Below, piece by piece: positions 54,200-64,000 of a stretch of 64,000 bases of DNA. How positions within the stretch are numbered: the first letter of the stretch is position 1; every line of letters begins with the position of its first letter. Under the pieces are notes generated by a model that saw nothing but the letters and a program-made list of their open reading frames with translations, did not search any database and was not told the DNA's origin. The position numbers were made by a program, and so were the translations under genes. Source of the stretch: an uncultured Pelagibacteraceae bacterium (GTDB lineage: Bacteria; Pseudomonadota; Alphaproteobacteria; Pelagibacterales; Pelagibacteraceae); contig CACBTF010000001.1 of NCBI GenBank assembly GCA_902542165.1, forward strand, positions 1-64,000, read 5' to 3'.

Positions 54200-56119
54200 T
54201 TAATTAAGAGGCAACTTATTTGAGGAAAGCATATTCTTTATTAATTCATCTCTTTTCATAATTTCTTGTTTGTCTGAACCTAATTTTCTAACTGTCACTG
54301 TATTATCCGCAACTTCTTTTTTTCCGCAAACTATAATAAATGGTATCTTTGCCAAAGAATGTTCTCTTACTTTATAATTTATTTTTTCATTTCTTAAATC
54401 CATTTCACATTTTATACCTTCTTTAAACAAATCTTCAAATAACTTTTTTACATATTCATTGTTCTCTTCAGCTATAGGACACACAACAGCTTGTGCCGGG
54501 GATAGCCAAAAAGGTAATTTGCCAGCATAATTTTCAATTAAGATTCCTATAAATCTTTCTAAAGAACCGAATAGTGCTCGATGTAACATTACTGGAACTT
54601 TTTTATTACCATCTTTTGCTACATAAGAGGCACCTAATCTATTTGGTAAATTTAAATCTACTTGAAGAGTTCCACATTGCCAATCTCTCCCAATCGCATC
54701 TCTTAAAACAAATTCAATTTTAGGTCCATAAAAAGCTCCTTCTCCTTTATTGATTGTATATTCAAGTTTAGATTGCTTAATCGCGGATAAAAGTGCCGCT
54801 TCGGATTTGTCCCACACACTATCATCACCAACTCTTTTTTCGGGCCTATCAGAATACTTTAAAATTACATTTTCAAATCCTAAATCTTTATAAATTTCTA
54901 AAATTAAATTTGTAACAGATAATGACTCCTGAGTTATCTGGTCTTCTGTACAAAAAATATGTGCATCATCTTGTGTAAATGCTCTCACTCTTAACAAACC
55001 GTGTAATGCTCCAGAAGGTTCGTATCTATGAACTTTACCAAACTCAGACAACTTAAGAGGTAAGTCTCTATAACTTTTTAAACCTTGGTTAAATATCTGA
55101 ACACAGCCAGGACAATTCATTGGTTTAACAGCAAATGTTTTTTCATCAGGCGTTTCAGAAGTAAACATGTGTTCTCCAAATTTATCCCAATGTCCAGATT
55201 TTTCCCAAAGAGATTTATCTAAAAGTTCAGGTGTATTAATTTCCTTGTATCCAGCAAGTCTTTGTTTTGCTCGCATATACTCGACTAATCTTTGAAATAG
55301 CAACCAGCCTTTCTCATGCCAAAAAACAGCTCCAGGGCTTTCTTCTCTAAAATGAAAAAGATCCATTTCTTTTCCAAGTTTTCTGTGATCTCTCTTTTCA
55401 GCTTCTTCTAAACGGTGTAAATATTCATCAAGTTCTTTTTTAGAGCTCCAACAAGTTCCATAAATTCTTTGAAGCATTTCATTATTCGAGTCACCCCTCC
55501 AATAAGCTCCAGAAACTTTCGTTAACTTGAAAGCTTTTCCAATTTTACCTGATGAAGCTAAATGTGGACCTCTACACAAATCGTGCCAAGTATCTCCATG
55601 ATGGTAGACAGATAATTCCTCATTTTGAGGTATGCTCTCTATAATTTCTGCTTTGTAGTTTTCTCCAATTTTTTTAAAATGTTTTATAGCGTCATTTCTT
55701 TTCCAAACTTCTCTTCTTGTTTTCACATCCCTGTCAATTATTTCAGACATTTTTTTTTCAATTTTTTTCAAATCCTCTTCAGTGAAAGGTTCTTTTCTGG
55801 CAAAGTCGTAATAAAAACCATTTTCAATAACAGGTCCAATAGTAACTTGTGTGCCTGGAAATAATTCTTGGACAGCCATTGCCATTATATGAGCAGCATC
55901 ATGTCTTATAACTTCTAAACCTTCTTTATCTTTTGGTGTTATGATTCTTACTTTAGCATCTCGAGTAATTTGATAACTTAAATCTTTTAAATCACCGTTG
56001 ACCTCCATTATTAAAGCAACTTTTTCTAATGACTTGCTAATTTTTTTTGTTAGATCAAAACCAGTGATTGATTTTTCAAAATCTATCTTTTTTCCATCTA
56101 ATAATTGAATTTGGGGCAT
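54200..56119 (-). CDS. thrS: Threonyl-tRNA synthetase
   Basis: TGS, HDAAHIMAMAVQELFPG, MNCPGCVQIF, DDAHIFC. Confidence 0.98.
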   Translation of the reverse strand: MPQIQLLDGKKIDFEKSITGFDLTKKISKSLEKVALIMEVNGDLKDLSYQITRDAKVRIITPKDKEGLEVIRHDAAHIMAMAVQELFPGTQVTIGPVIENGFYYDFARKEPFTEEDLKKIEKKMSEIIDRDVKTRREVWKRNDAIKHFKKIGENYKAEIIESIPQNEELSVYHHGDTWHDLCRGPHLASSGKIGKAFKLTKVSGAYWRGDSNNEMLQRIYGTCWSSKKELDEYLHRLEEAEKRDHRKLGKEMDLFHFREESPGAVFWHEKGWLLFQRLVEYMRAKQRLAGYKEINTPELLDKSLWEKSGHWDKFGEHMFTSETPDEKTFAVKPMNCPGCVQIFNQGLKSYRDLPLKLSEFGKVHRYEPSGALHGLLRVRAFTQDDAHIFCTEDQITQESLSVTNLILEIYKDLGFENVILKYSDRPEKRVGDDSVWDKSEAALLSAIKQSKLEYTINKGEGAFYGPKIEFVLRDAIGRDWQCGTLQVDLNLPNRLGASYVAKDGNKKVPVMLHRALFGSLERFIGILIENYAGKLPFWLSPAQAVVCPIAEENNEYVKKLFEDLFKEGIKCEMDLRNEKINYKVREHSLAKIPFIIVCGKKEVADNTVTVRKLGSDKQEIMKRDELIKNMLSSNKLPLN

Positions 56120-57297
56120 TAATTTTTAATTAATCTTTTATATTCTTTTAAATTAGTTTGGCACATTATTTCAACATCAAATTTTTTAGTTATATTTTTT
56201 CTACCCTCATTTCCAATAGATTTTAATTCATCTGGTGATAATTGAATAACAGTATTTAAGCTTTTGGCAAGTTCTCTTGGATCATCATGCTTATACAAAA
56301 AGCCAGTCTTTTTATTAACTACTGTTTCTTTAGATCCTCCAATATTACTTGCAATGATTGGTTTTCCCATGGATTGGGCTTCAACGGAAACCCTACCAAA
56401 TGCCTCTGGTTCTATCGACGCAGATACAACGACATCAGCTAATGAATATGCCAATGGCATCTCTTTGCAATGCTGAATAAATTTTATTTTTTTGTTCAAA
56501 CTATATCTCTGAACAAGGTTATTTAATTTTTTAAAATAAACCTTTCTGCCTTGATCTGAACCAAGTATTATAGCTTGAAAATTTGTTATATTGTAATCTT
56601 CAATAAGTATATTTAGAGACTCTATAAATTTTTCCTGTCCTTTCCAATAAGTTAACCTTCCTGGTAAAAGAATAGTAAATTTATTTGAAACAAGACCCCA
56701 TTCTTGTTTAAGTTTTTCTTGTTTAAGAATTGATATATTTTTAGGATTAAAATAATCAATGTTAATACCTCTGAAAATTACTCTAAGTTTTTTTTCTTTA
56801 CTTAAATATTCAGAATAATTTTCATTAATGTGACCGAAAATAAAATTTGATCCAGCAATAGTTAATTTTGCTCTAAGCATTATACTATTATAAAATTTTT
56901 TAATACTGCTTTTAAAGTTATAAGTTCCATGAAATGTTGTTACAAAAACTCTTCTTGTTAAAAGTGATGCAAAATAGCACGACCAAGCTGGTGCCCTGCT
57001 CCTTGCATGTACAATATTAATTTTAAAAAAAATAATATATAAACTTAATGCTAAAGTATTAAAAATCATTAAAAGTGGATTTTTAGAATGAACGGGTAAT
57101 CTTAATATTTTAACTTTATCTTTTTTTACAAATTTTAATAATTCACCACCTGAGGTGGCCACGAAAGACCCACATTCATTCTCTGGAAGGAAATGAGCAA
57201 TATCATAACAACCAGTTTCTGCTCCGCCATAACCAAGCTTAGGAATAACCTGGAGAACATTTAATTTAGTACTCATGTTATTTGTTATATAATACAA
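56119..57297 (-). CDS. Glycosyltransferase family 4 protein
   Basis: LQVIPKLGYGGAETGCYDIA, LPGRLTYWKGQEKFIESL, SIEPEAFGRVSVEAQSMGKPIIAS; start may lie downstream at MSTKLNVLQ. Confidence 0.92.
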   Translation of the reverse strand: MYYITNNMSTKLNVLQVIPKLGYGGAETGCYDIAHFLPENECGSFVATSGGELLKFVKKDKVKILRLPVHSKNPLLMIFNTLALSLYIIFFKINIVHARSRAPAWSCYFASLLTRRVFVTTFHGTYNFKSSIKKFYNSIMLRAKLTIAGSNFIFGHINENYSEYLSKEKKLRVIFRGINIDYFNPKNISILKQEKLKQEWGLVSNKFTILLPGRLTYWKGQEKFIESLNILIEDYNITNFQAIILGSDQGRKVYFKKLNNLVQRYSLNKKIKFIQHCKEMPLAYSLADVVVSASIEPEAFGRVSVEAQSMGKPIIASNIGGSKETVVNKKTGFLYKHDDPRELAKSLNTVIQLSPDELKSIGNEGRKNITKKFDVEIMCQTNLKEYKRLIKN

Positions 57298-57312
57298 CTA
57301 AAACAATCTTAT

Positions 57313-58068
57313 ATGAAAAAATTCAAATATTTAAAATTATCAAAGACAAAAAAACTTAGATTTATTGATAATTACTTTAAAAAAAAACTTTATATTGTTT
57401 TTTTACCTGGTTTCATGTCCGATATTGAAGGAAAAAAACCTCAATACCTTTTAAAATTTGCTAAGAAGAAAAAACTTGGTTTTTTAAGTTTAGAATACTC
57501 TGGACATGGAAAATCTTCAGGAAATTTTACTAAAGGAAATATAAGTATTTGGTCCAATGATACCAAAAGAGTAATTAAAAAAATTGTAAAAAAAAATAAC
57601 TTTATTTTAGTAGGATCAAGTATGGGTGCTTGGATAGCCCTCAATCAATTTAGATATTTTAAATCTCTCATAAAAGGCTTTATAGGAATTGGCTCGGCTC
57701 CAGAATTTTTAACAAGACTTATGTGGAATAAATTTCCTAAAAAAAAAAAGAGGGAATTGCTTAAAACAGGAAAAATTTTAATCAAAAATGGAGGTTATGA
57801 ATATCCAATTACTTTGCAGCTTATTAAAGATGGAAGAAAAAACAGAGTTTTAAATAGAAAAGTAGACTCTAAAATAGATGTAACGATGTTTCATGGTCAA
57901 AAAGATGAAGTTGTCCCAGTTGGTTTCTCTAGATTAGTATTAAAAGTTTTCAGTAAAGCTAAAAAGAAAGTTGTAATAATAAAAAATGGCGATCACAGTT
58001 TATCTAGTCAAAGGCCCTTAAGGAAAATAATTAAAGAATTACAAGCTATTATTAAAAATATAATTTAA
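57313..58068 (+). CDS. Alpha/beta hydrolase
   Basis: FLPGFMSDIEGKKPQYL, LEYSGHGKSSG, LVGSSMGAWIAL nucleophile elbow, NGDHSLSS. Confidence 0.9.
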   Translation: MKKFKYLKLSKTKKLRFIDNYFKKKLYIVFLPGFMSDIEGKKPQYLLKFAKKKKLGFLSLEYSGHGKSSGNFTKGNISIWSNDTKRVIKKIVKKNNFILVGSSMGAWIALNQFRYFKSLIKGFIGIGSAPEFLTRLMWNKFPKKKKRELLKTGKILIKNGGYEYPITLQLIKDGRKNRVLNRKVDSKIDVTMFHGQKDEVVPVGFSRLVLKVFSKAKKKVVIIKNGDHSLSSQRPLRKIIKELQAIIKNII

Positions 58069-58917
58069 CCCTTCCTCATAAGTAGGATATTTTAAATCAT
58101 ATTTAAAAAAAGCTTTCATTTTTTTATTATCTACTTTTTTTGAGTCTTTATAAAAGTTTTGTAACATTTCGCTTTCAAGTTCCTCAAGTTTTACTGAATT
58201 AGGTTTCTCTAGTTTTAGTAATTTTGCTCCGTAGGCTGCTACCTCAATTTGTGAGGCAGGTTTATCATCACAAATATTATAAATTTCATTATTTTTAAAA
58301 TTATCAAGAGACTTAAATAAAACGTTAGCTATATCATCAACATGAATTCTTGAAAAAAAGTGATTTTTTTTATCTACAATTTGAACTTTACCAGTTTTTA
58401 ACCTTTTCAAAATATTAAACTCATTTGAATATATGCCGGCTAATCTAAAAATTTGTATAGGATAATTCTTTTTATTCGATAAACTTTTCCAGTTTTTTTC
58501 TGCTTCCAATCTATTTAGCCCATTTTCTGACGTAGGTTGAGTAGCGCTATCTTCGTTAACCCAATCACCTTTATGATCTCCATAAACACTAGTAGCTGAT
58601 AAATATGTAATCCATTTACAATTTATGATTTCTTTTAGATTTGTATCAAGGTAATTTGCTACAATATCTTTGCCATTAATAGGTGGAATAGAAACTAAAA
58701 TATAATCTGCTTCCTCTATTTTTTTTTTAATAGAGTTATCATACTTGTCGTCAGTAAATTGATATGAATTTATTTTAATATGATTAAACTCTATCTGATG
58801 AGTTTCCTGTCTAGAGGTAACACTTAAATCAAAGTCCTTTTTTTCATTAATTAACTTATTAATGAAACTTTCTGCGACTTGGCCAAAACCAAAGCAAAAG
58901 ATCTTAGATTTGCTCAT
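58039..58917 (-). CDS. NAD-dependent epimerase/dehydratase-like (extended SDR, YeeZ-like) protein
   Basis: SKIFCFGFGQVAESFINKL, YLSATSVYGDHKGDWVNEDS, IFRLAGIY. Confidence 0.85.
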   Translation of the reverse strand: MSKSKIFCFGFGQVAESFINKLINEKKDFDLSVTSRQETHQIEFNHIKINSYQFTDDKYDNSIKKKIEEADYILVSIPPINGKDIVANYLDTNLKEIINCKWITYLSATSVYGDHKGDWVNEDSATQPTSENGLNRLEAEKNWKSLSNKKNYPIQIFRLAGIYSNEFNILKRLKTGKVQIVDKKNHFFSRIHVDDIANVLFKSLDNFKNNEIYNICDDKPASQIEVAAYGAKLLKLEKPNSVKLEELESEMLQNFYKDSKKVDNKKMKAFFKYDLKYPTYEEGLNYIFNNSL

Positions 58918-61900
58918 TAACTTGCTTTCTTGGTATGTGGTCTTAAACTAATAGGATTGTCTAATTTATCAAGCATTTCTATCGGGCAAATTTGTTTAAA
59001 TTGCTTAAGTTCGTTATCAAAGTCATTTAATATTTTCTGAGCAATTTTTGAATTTGTTTCTTTAACAAAAATATTTAAACTTTCTTTCAAAAAGTTCTTC
59101 CAATAATCTGTTTCAACTTCTTGCCAAACTATTGAGGTTGGATTAACAAAATTTTCAAATGTATTATTATTATCATAAACAAATGCCATTCCACCCGTCA
59201 TTCCTGCTCCAAAATTGTCACCAACTTCTCCTAGTATTATAGCTGTTCCGCCTGTCATATACTCACATCCATGGGCTCCACATCCTTCGACGATTGAAAA
59301 GCTTCCAGAGTTTCTAACTGCGAATCTTTCTCCCGCTTGGCCAGATGCAAATAGTTTTCCTGAAGTTGCTCCATATAGAACGGTGTTTCCTATTATTGTA
59401 TTTTCATTTGAAACTAATGAACTTTTTGGAGATGGATAAACAACGATAGTCCCACCAGATAATCCTTTACCAACATAATCATTGCAGTCTCCTTCGACAA
59501 TAAGTTTAATTCCTTTAGTTAAGAAAGCGCCAAGAGATTGTCCCGCAGAACCCTCTAATTTGATATTAACAGTATTTTCCTCTAATTTATTGTTACCAAA
59601 TTTTTTATAAATATGATGAGACAATCTTGTTCCTACTGATCTTGAAGTGTTTTCTATCTCGTAATTAAATTTATTTTCTGAGTCTGTTTTAATCTTATCT
59701 TTTATCTCAGACCAAATCTTCTCATCAAGAGTATCTGGTACTTCATTTATATGTTTGTCTTTACAATATCTTAAATTTTCTCCTGGATCTGCTTGAACTA
59801 ATAGTGGATTTAAATCTAAATCGTCTAAGTTAGATGCTCCTTTATTAATCTGTGTTAATAAATCTGTTCTTCCGATTATTTCATTAATTGACTTAAATCC
59901 AAGAGAGGCAAGAATTTCTCTTACTTCAGTTGCTGCAAATTTAAATAAATTTACAACTTTTTCTGGAGTGCCAGTAAATTTTTCCCTTAAAGCTTCATCT
60001 TGACTACAAACTCCAACTGGACATGTATTTGAATGACATTGTCGTACCATTATGCATCCCATAGCAACTAAAGATGATGTTCCCATTCCATATTCTTCTG
60101 CACCCATCATTGCAGCCATTACAATATCTCGGCCAGTTTTTAATCCTCCGTCTGTTCTTAAAGTTACATTATGTCTTAAATTGTTAAGAGTAAGGATTTG
60201 ATTAGCCTCTGTTAAACCCATCTCCCAAGGAATCCCTGCGTATTTAATACTAGTTTGAGGACTTGCTCCAGTTCCTCCTGAGTGACCTGAAATTAAAATA
60301 ATATCTGCTTTAGCTTTCGCGACTCCTGCTGCTATTGTTCCGATACCAGTTGATGCAACTAATTTTACTCCAACTCTAGCTCCTGGATTGATCTGTTTTA
60401 AATCATAAATAAGTTGTGCTAAATCCTCTATTGAATAAATATCATGATGCGGTGGCGGTGATATCAAAGTAACACCCGGTGTTGAGTGTCTTAACTTTGC
60501 TATTTCTTCTGTTACTTTAAAACCTGGCAGCTGTCCTCCTTCACCCGGTTTAGCTCCTTGAGCAATTTTTATCTCTATTTCATTAGCATTATTTAAATAA
60601 TCTACGGTTACTCCAAATCTTGCAGAGGCAATTTGTTTTACCCTTGAGTTAGCGCTATCTCCGTTAGGAAGTGTATTAAACCTTTTAGCGTCCTCACCGC
60701 CTTCTCCACTACAAGAGGCGCCTTTAATTCTGTTCATTCCTACAGCTAAAGTTTCGTGAGCCTCTTTTGATAATGCTCCATGAGACATGCTTCCACTACC
60801 AAATCTTTTCAAAATCTCCTCGATTGGCTCTACCTCATTAATACTGATTGGTTTTCTCTGATTTTTAAATTCTAATAAGTCTCTTATATTAATTGGAGGC
60901 AAATTATGAATTCCAGTTGAATACTTTTTATATAATTCGTATGAACCGCTACCAACAGCAGTTTGTAATAAATGAATTAGTTTTCCTTGATATTGATGAT
61001 CTTCTCCACTTTTTCTATATCTATATAAACCGCCTATAGGTAAAGTATATACATTTTTTGCATTAAATTTTTCATGAAGTTCTTTAATCTTTTTCTCAAT
61101 TCCGATTATACCTATTCCTGAAATTCTTGAAGACATACCAGGAAAGTAATCTGAAACAATTGCTCTACTTAAACCTACTGCTTCAAAATTACATCCACCT
61201 CTGTATGAACTTATTACTGATATTCCCATCTTTGACATAATTTTTAAAAGTCCGGCATCAATCGATTTTTTATATTTACTAACACATGTTTGAAAATCCG
61301 ATTTACCAAATAGTTTTTTTTCAAATCTTTGGTGGATGCTATCTATTGCTAAATATGGATTTACTGTTGTAGCGCCAACTCCTATTAAAATTGCAAAGGA
61401 ATGTGTGTCCATTGCATCAGAACATTCAACATTCAAAGAACAGTAACCTCGTAAACCATGTTTTACTAGGTGAGAGTGAACCGCTCCTACAGTTAATATA
61501 CTTGGAATACTAGCTTTTTGAGCTGTAATATTTTTATCAGATAATACTAAACAAGTACTTCCTTCTCTAACAGCTGTTTCTGCTTCTTCTCTAATTAATT
61601 CTATTCTATCTTTGAGAGATCCATCAATGTCAAAAGTGCAGTCAATTACTTTTACTTTTTTTGAAAAAAATTTTTTAAATTTCTTTAGTTGTGAGTTAGT
61701 TAGTATTGGGCTGTCTAAAACGTAAATATTTTCTTCGGTTAAATTATCAAAATCTAAAATATTGCCTAGATTTCCAAATCTTGTTTTTAAACTCATCACT
61801 TTATTTTCTCTGAGAGAATCTATTGGTGGATTGGTCACTTGACTGAAATTTTGTCTAAAATAATGTGAGACGGGTCTAAAATGACTTGATAAAACTGCTA

Positions 61901-63413
61901 CTGGTGTGTCGTCACCCATTGAGCCTGATGCTTCTTTACCCTCCTCGGCCATAGGATGGAGTATCAGCTCCAAATCCTCTATGCTTAGTCCTGACAAGTA
62001 CTGTCTTTTTCTTAAGTCCTCACTTAAAAAGTTTGGCTTTTCATCTTCAGATGAAATTTTTTTTTCTAAATCAATAATTTGTTTACTATATTTTTTATAA
62101 TCTTTAGCTAAAAGATCTTTTATTTCTTTATCTTTAAATAATTTTCCTTTTTTTAAATCGATTGCGATTATTTGACCGGGACCAAGTTTTCCTTTCTCAA
62201 TGATATTTTCCTCTGGAATTTTTATCATTCCAGTTTCTGATCCTACAAAAAATAAATCATCAGAGGTAATTGAATATCTAAGAGGCCTTAATCCATTTCT
62301 ATCAGATGAAGCCAATACCCACTTAGCATCAGTTGCACAAATTGCAGCTGGGCCATCCCATGGTTCTATCGTACTATTTAGAAAATTAAATAAGTCTTGG
62401 TGATTTTTTGGAACTGTTTTGCTTCTCTTTGACCAGGAGTCTGGAATCATCATCAATTTAATTAATGGGGCTAATTTCCCTGAATGAGTTAAAAGTTCAA
62501 AAACATTATCAAGCGCGCCCGAGTCAGAGGAGCTTCTTATAACTGGCTTTAAATTTTTAACATTTTTAAAAAGTGGGCTAGACATGTCTTGTTCATGAAT
62601 TTTCATCCAGTTAATATTTCCTTTTACTGTATTAATCTCACCATTGTGTGCTAATGTTCTAAAAGGTTGTGCTAAATCCCAACTAGGAAAAGTATTTGTT
62701 GAATATCTTTGGTGAAAAATTGCAAATCTTGAGGTCAATTTTTCATCATTAAGATCTGGATAGAACTCCGATAACATTTCAGCTAAAAACATACCTTTAT
62801 AAACAATAGATCTTGAACTGAAAGAACAGATGTAAAAATCTTTTATTTGTTTATCTCGTGCGTCTTTTTCAATTTTTTTTCTTGTTTCGAATAAATCTCT
62901 CTCGAGATCATTGGTTCGCAGTGTCTCATTTTTTTTAAACATTACTTGAGCAATTTCTGGGCGATTTTGCTCAGCTGTTTTGCCTAAAACGCTAGGATTG
63001 ATTGGAACTTGTCTCCAGCCATAGATATAATAATTTTCTGCTAATAAAGCAGACTCAATTATTTCTCTACACTTTTCTTGTTCAGAATAATCTGTTCTTG
63101 GAAGAAAAACCATTCCAACACAAATTCTTTTGTTTTCATCAAGAGTATGTCCAGTTGACGAAATTTTTTCTTTAAAGAAATCGGGAGCAATTTCGATTTG
63201 AATTCCTGCTCCATCACCGGATTTTCCATCCGCATCCACAGCGCCTCTGTGCCATATAGCTTTTAACGCTTCGATACCGTACTCAACTATTTTTCTAGAT
63301 TTTTTTCCATTTGTAGATGCAATTAAGCCCACACCGCATGCATCGTGTTCCATCTCTGAAGAGTAATTAAAACTTTTTTCTAAAATTTTTCTATTTTCTT
63401 TATAATTTTTCAT
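58917..63413 (-). CDS. gltB: Glutamate synthase large subunit
   Basis: Class II GATase N-terminus (HDACGVGLIA), GHSGGTGASPQTSIKYAGIPWEMGL, GXGXG repeats at C-terminus. Confidence 0.98.
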   Translation of the reverse strand: MKNYKENRKILEKSFNYSSEMEHDACGVGLIASTNGKKSRKIVEYGIEALKAIWHRGAVDADGKSGDGAGIQIEIAPDFFKEKISSTGHTLDENKRICVGMVFLPRTDYSEQEKCREIIESALLAENYYIYGWRQVPINPSVLGKTAEQNRPEIAQVMFKKNETLRTNDLERDLFETRKKIEKDARDKQIKDFYICSFSSRSIVYKGMFLAEMLSEFYPDLNDEKLTSRFAIFHQRYSTNTFPSWDLAQPFRTLAHNGEINTVKGNINWMKIHEQDMSSPLFKNVKNLKPVIRSSSDSGALDNVFELLTHSGKLAPLIKLMMIPDSWSKRSKTVPKNHQDLFNFLNSTIEPWDGPAAICATDAKWVLASSDRNGLRPLRYSITSDDLFFVGSETGMIKIPEENIIEKGKLGPGQIIAIDLKKGKLFKDKEIKDLLAKDYKKYSKQIIDLEKKISSEDEKPNFLSEDLRKRQYLSGLSIEDLELILHPMAEEGKEASGSMGDDTPVAVLSSHFRPVSHYFRQNFSQVTNPPIDSLRENKVMSLKTRFGNLGNILDFDNLTEENIYVLDSPILTNSQLKKFKKFFSKKVKVIDCTFDIDGSLKDRIELIREEAETAVREGSTCLVLSDKNITAQKASIPSILTVGAVHSHLVKHGLRGYCSLNVECSDAMDTHSFAILIGVGATTVNPYLAIDSIHQRFEKKLFGKSDFQTCVSKYKKSIDAGLLKIMSKMGISVISSYRGGCNFEAVGLSRAIVSDYFPGMSSRISGIGIIGIEKKIKELHEKFNAKNVYTLPIGGLYRYRKSGEDHQYQGKLIHLLQTAVGSGSYELYKKYSTGIHNLPPINIRDLLEFKNQRKPISINEVEPIEEILKRFGSGSMSHGALSKEAHETLAVGMNRIKGASCSGEGGEDAKRFNTLPNGDSANSRVKQIASARFGVTVDYLNNANEIEIKIAQGAKPGEGGQLPGFKVTEEIAKLRHSTPGVTLISPPPHHDIYSIEDLAQLIYDLKQINPGARVGVKLVASTGIGTIAAGVAKAKADIILISGHSGGTGASPQTSIKYAGIPWEMGLTEANQILTLNNLRHNVTLRTDGGLKTGRDIVMAAMMGAEEYGMGTSSLVAMGCIMVRQCHSNTCPVGVCSQDEALREKFTGTPEKVVNLFKFAATEVREILASLGFKSINEIIGRTDLLTQINKGASNLDDLDLNPLLVQADPGENLRYCKDKHINEVPDTLDEKIWSEIKDKIKTDSENKFNYEIENTSRSVGTRLSHHIYKKFGNNKLEENTVNIKLEGSAGQSLGAFLTKGIKLIVEGDCNDYVGKGLSGGTIVVYPSPKSSLVSNENTIIGNTVLYGATSGKLFASGQAGERFAVRNSGSFSIVEGCGAHGCEYMTGGTAIILGEVGDNFGAGMTGGMAFVYDNNNTFENFVNPTSIVWQEVETDYWKNFLKESLNIFVKETNSKIAQKILNDFDNELKQFKQICPIEMLDKLDNPISLRPHTKKAS

Positions 63414-63418
63414 TAAAA

Positions 63419-64000
63419 TTATGCTGCTACTACTGATTTGTTTTTATTTGCTTTCAATTGTAAATATTTTTCAATTTGAACAGCTGCATCTCTACCGTCT
63501 CTGATTGCCCAAACTACTAGTGATGCTCCTCTAACAATATCTCCTGCTGCAAATACTCCGTCTAAATTAGTTTGCATTGATTTCAAATCAATTTTTAAAG
63601 TCCCCCATTGTGAAACAACTAATTCTTTAGCGTTAAATAACTTTGGTAGGTTTTCAGGATCAAATCCTAAAGATTTGATTACAAGATCTGCCTGGATATT
63701 ATATTCAGACCCCTTTTCAATTTCTGGTCTTCTCCTCCCTGATGAGTCAGGTTCACCTAACTTCATTTTATTAACTTCCACTGCTTCGACTTTCTTTGTT
63801 CCGATGAAACTTTTTGGACTTGTTAACCAAACAAATTCTACCCCTTCTTCAATCGCATTTCCTACTTCTCTTGCAGATCCTGGCATATTTTCTCGATCGC
63901 GCCTATATAAGCATTTAACTGATTTTGCTTTTTGTCTTACTGATGTTCTTACACAGTCCATTGCTGTGTCGCCTCCACCAATGACAACAACATTTTTTCC
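63419..64000 (-). CDS. gltD: Glutamate synthase small subunit, 5' part outside window
   Basis: Frame remains open to the window end (KNVVVIGGGDTAMDCVRTSVRQ); FAAGDIVRGASLVVWAIRDGRDAA; order gltD-gltB. Confidence 0.95.
   Translation of the reverse strand, partial: GKNVVVIGGGDTAMDCVRTSVRQKAKSVKCLYRRDRENMPGSAREVGNAIEEGVEFVWLTSPKSFIGTKKVEAVEVNKMKLGEPDSSGRRRPEIEKGSEYNIQADLVIKSLGFDPENLPKLFNAKELVVSQWGTLKIDLKSMQTNLDGVFAAGDIVRGASLVVWAIRDGRDAAVQIEKYLQLKANKNKSVVAA

Noticed and set aside
1-64000. CRISPR arrays, transposases, prophage genes or toxin-antitoxin pairs
   Set aside because: No regularly spaced repeats, transposase/integrase motifs or phage structural genes were seen on either strand.

Overview
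Window from a very AT-rich, tightly packed bacterial genome. Gene order and protein families (rpmH-rnpA-yidD-yidC-argB-HAD-dapD-dapE; thrS-infC-rpmI-rplT-pheS-pheT-lepA; class I lysyl-tRNA synthetase; cobS/cobT; murA-DUF2948-hisD-infA) fit a SAR11/Pelagibacterales-like alphaproteobacterium; this assignment is inference. Most of the window is core housekeeping. I found two tRNAs (Phe-GAA, Ser-GGA), no rRNA, no CRISPR array and no transposase. ORFs missing from the supplied track and read directly from the sequence are rpmH (44 aa), a 59-aa single-TM ORF upstream of a 577-aa exported hypothetical, and a 35-aa Lys-rich ORF overlapping dcd. The accessory-looking segment is about 42.9-47.7 kb. It holds a KAS III / SDR / ACP mini acyl-synthesis cluster, a GNAT-like protein, a DUF2334-type deacetylase, tRNA-Ser and a glycosyltransferase, and may be an uncharacterised surface-glycan acylation system. 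Its edge carries a GC-rich intergenic island with interlocking complementary arms. Other points of interest: a DUF255/thioredoxin-fold gene broken at an A8 run, two ORFs whose TAG stop shares its G with nucleotide 1 of a downstream tRNA, palindromic shared stops between convergent genes, a 13-bp hairpin upstream of rpmI, and a eukaryote-like SET-domain gene.
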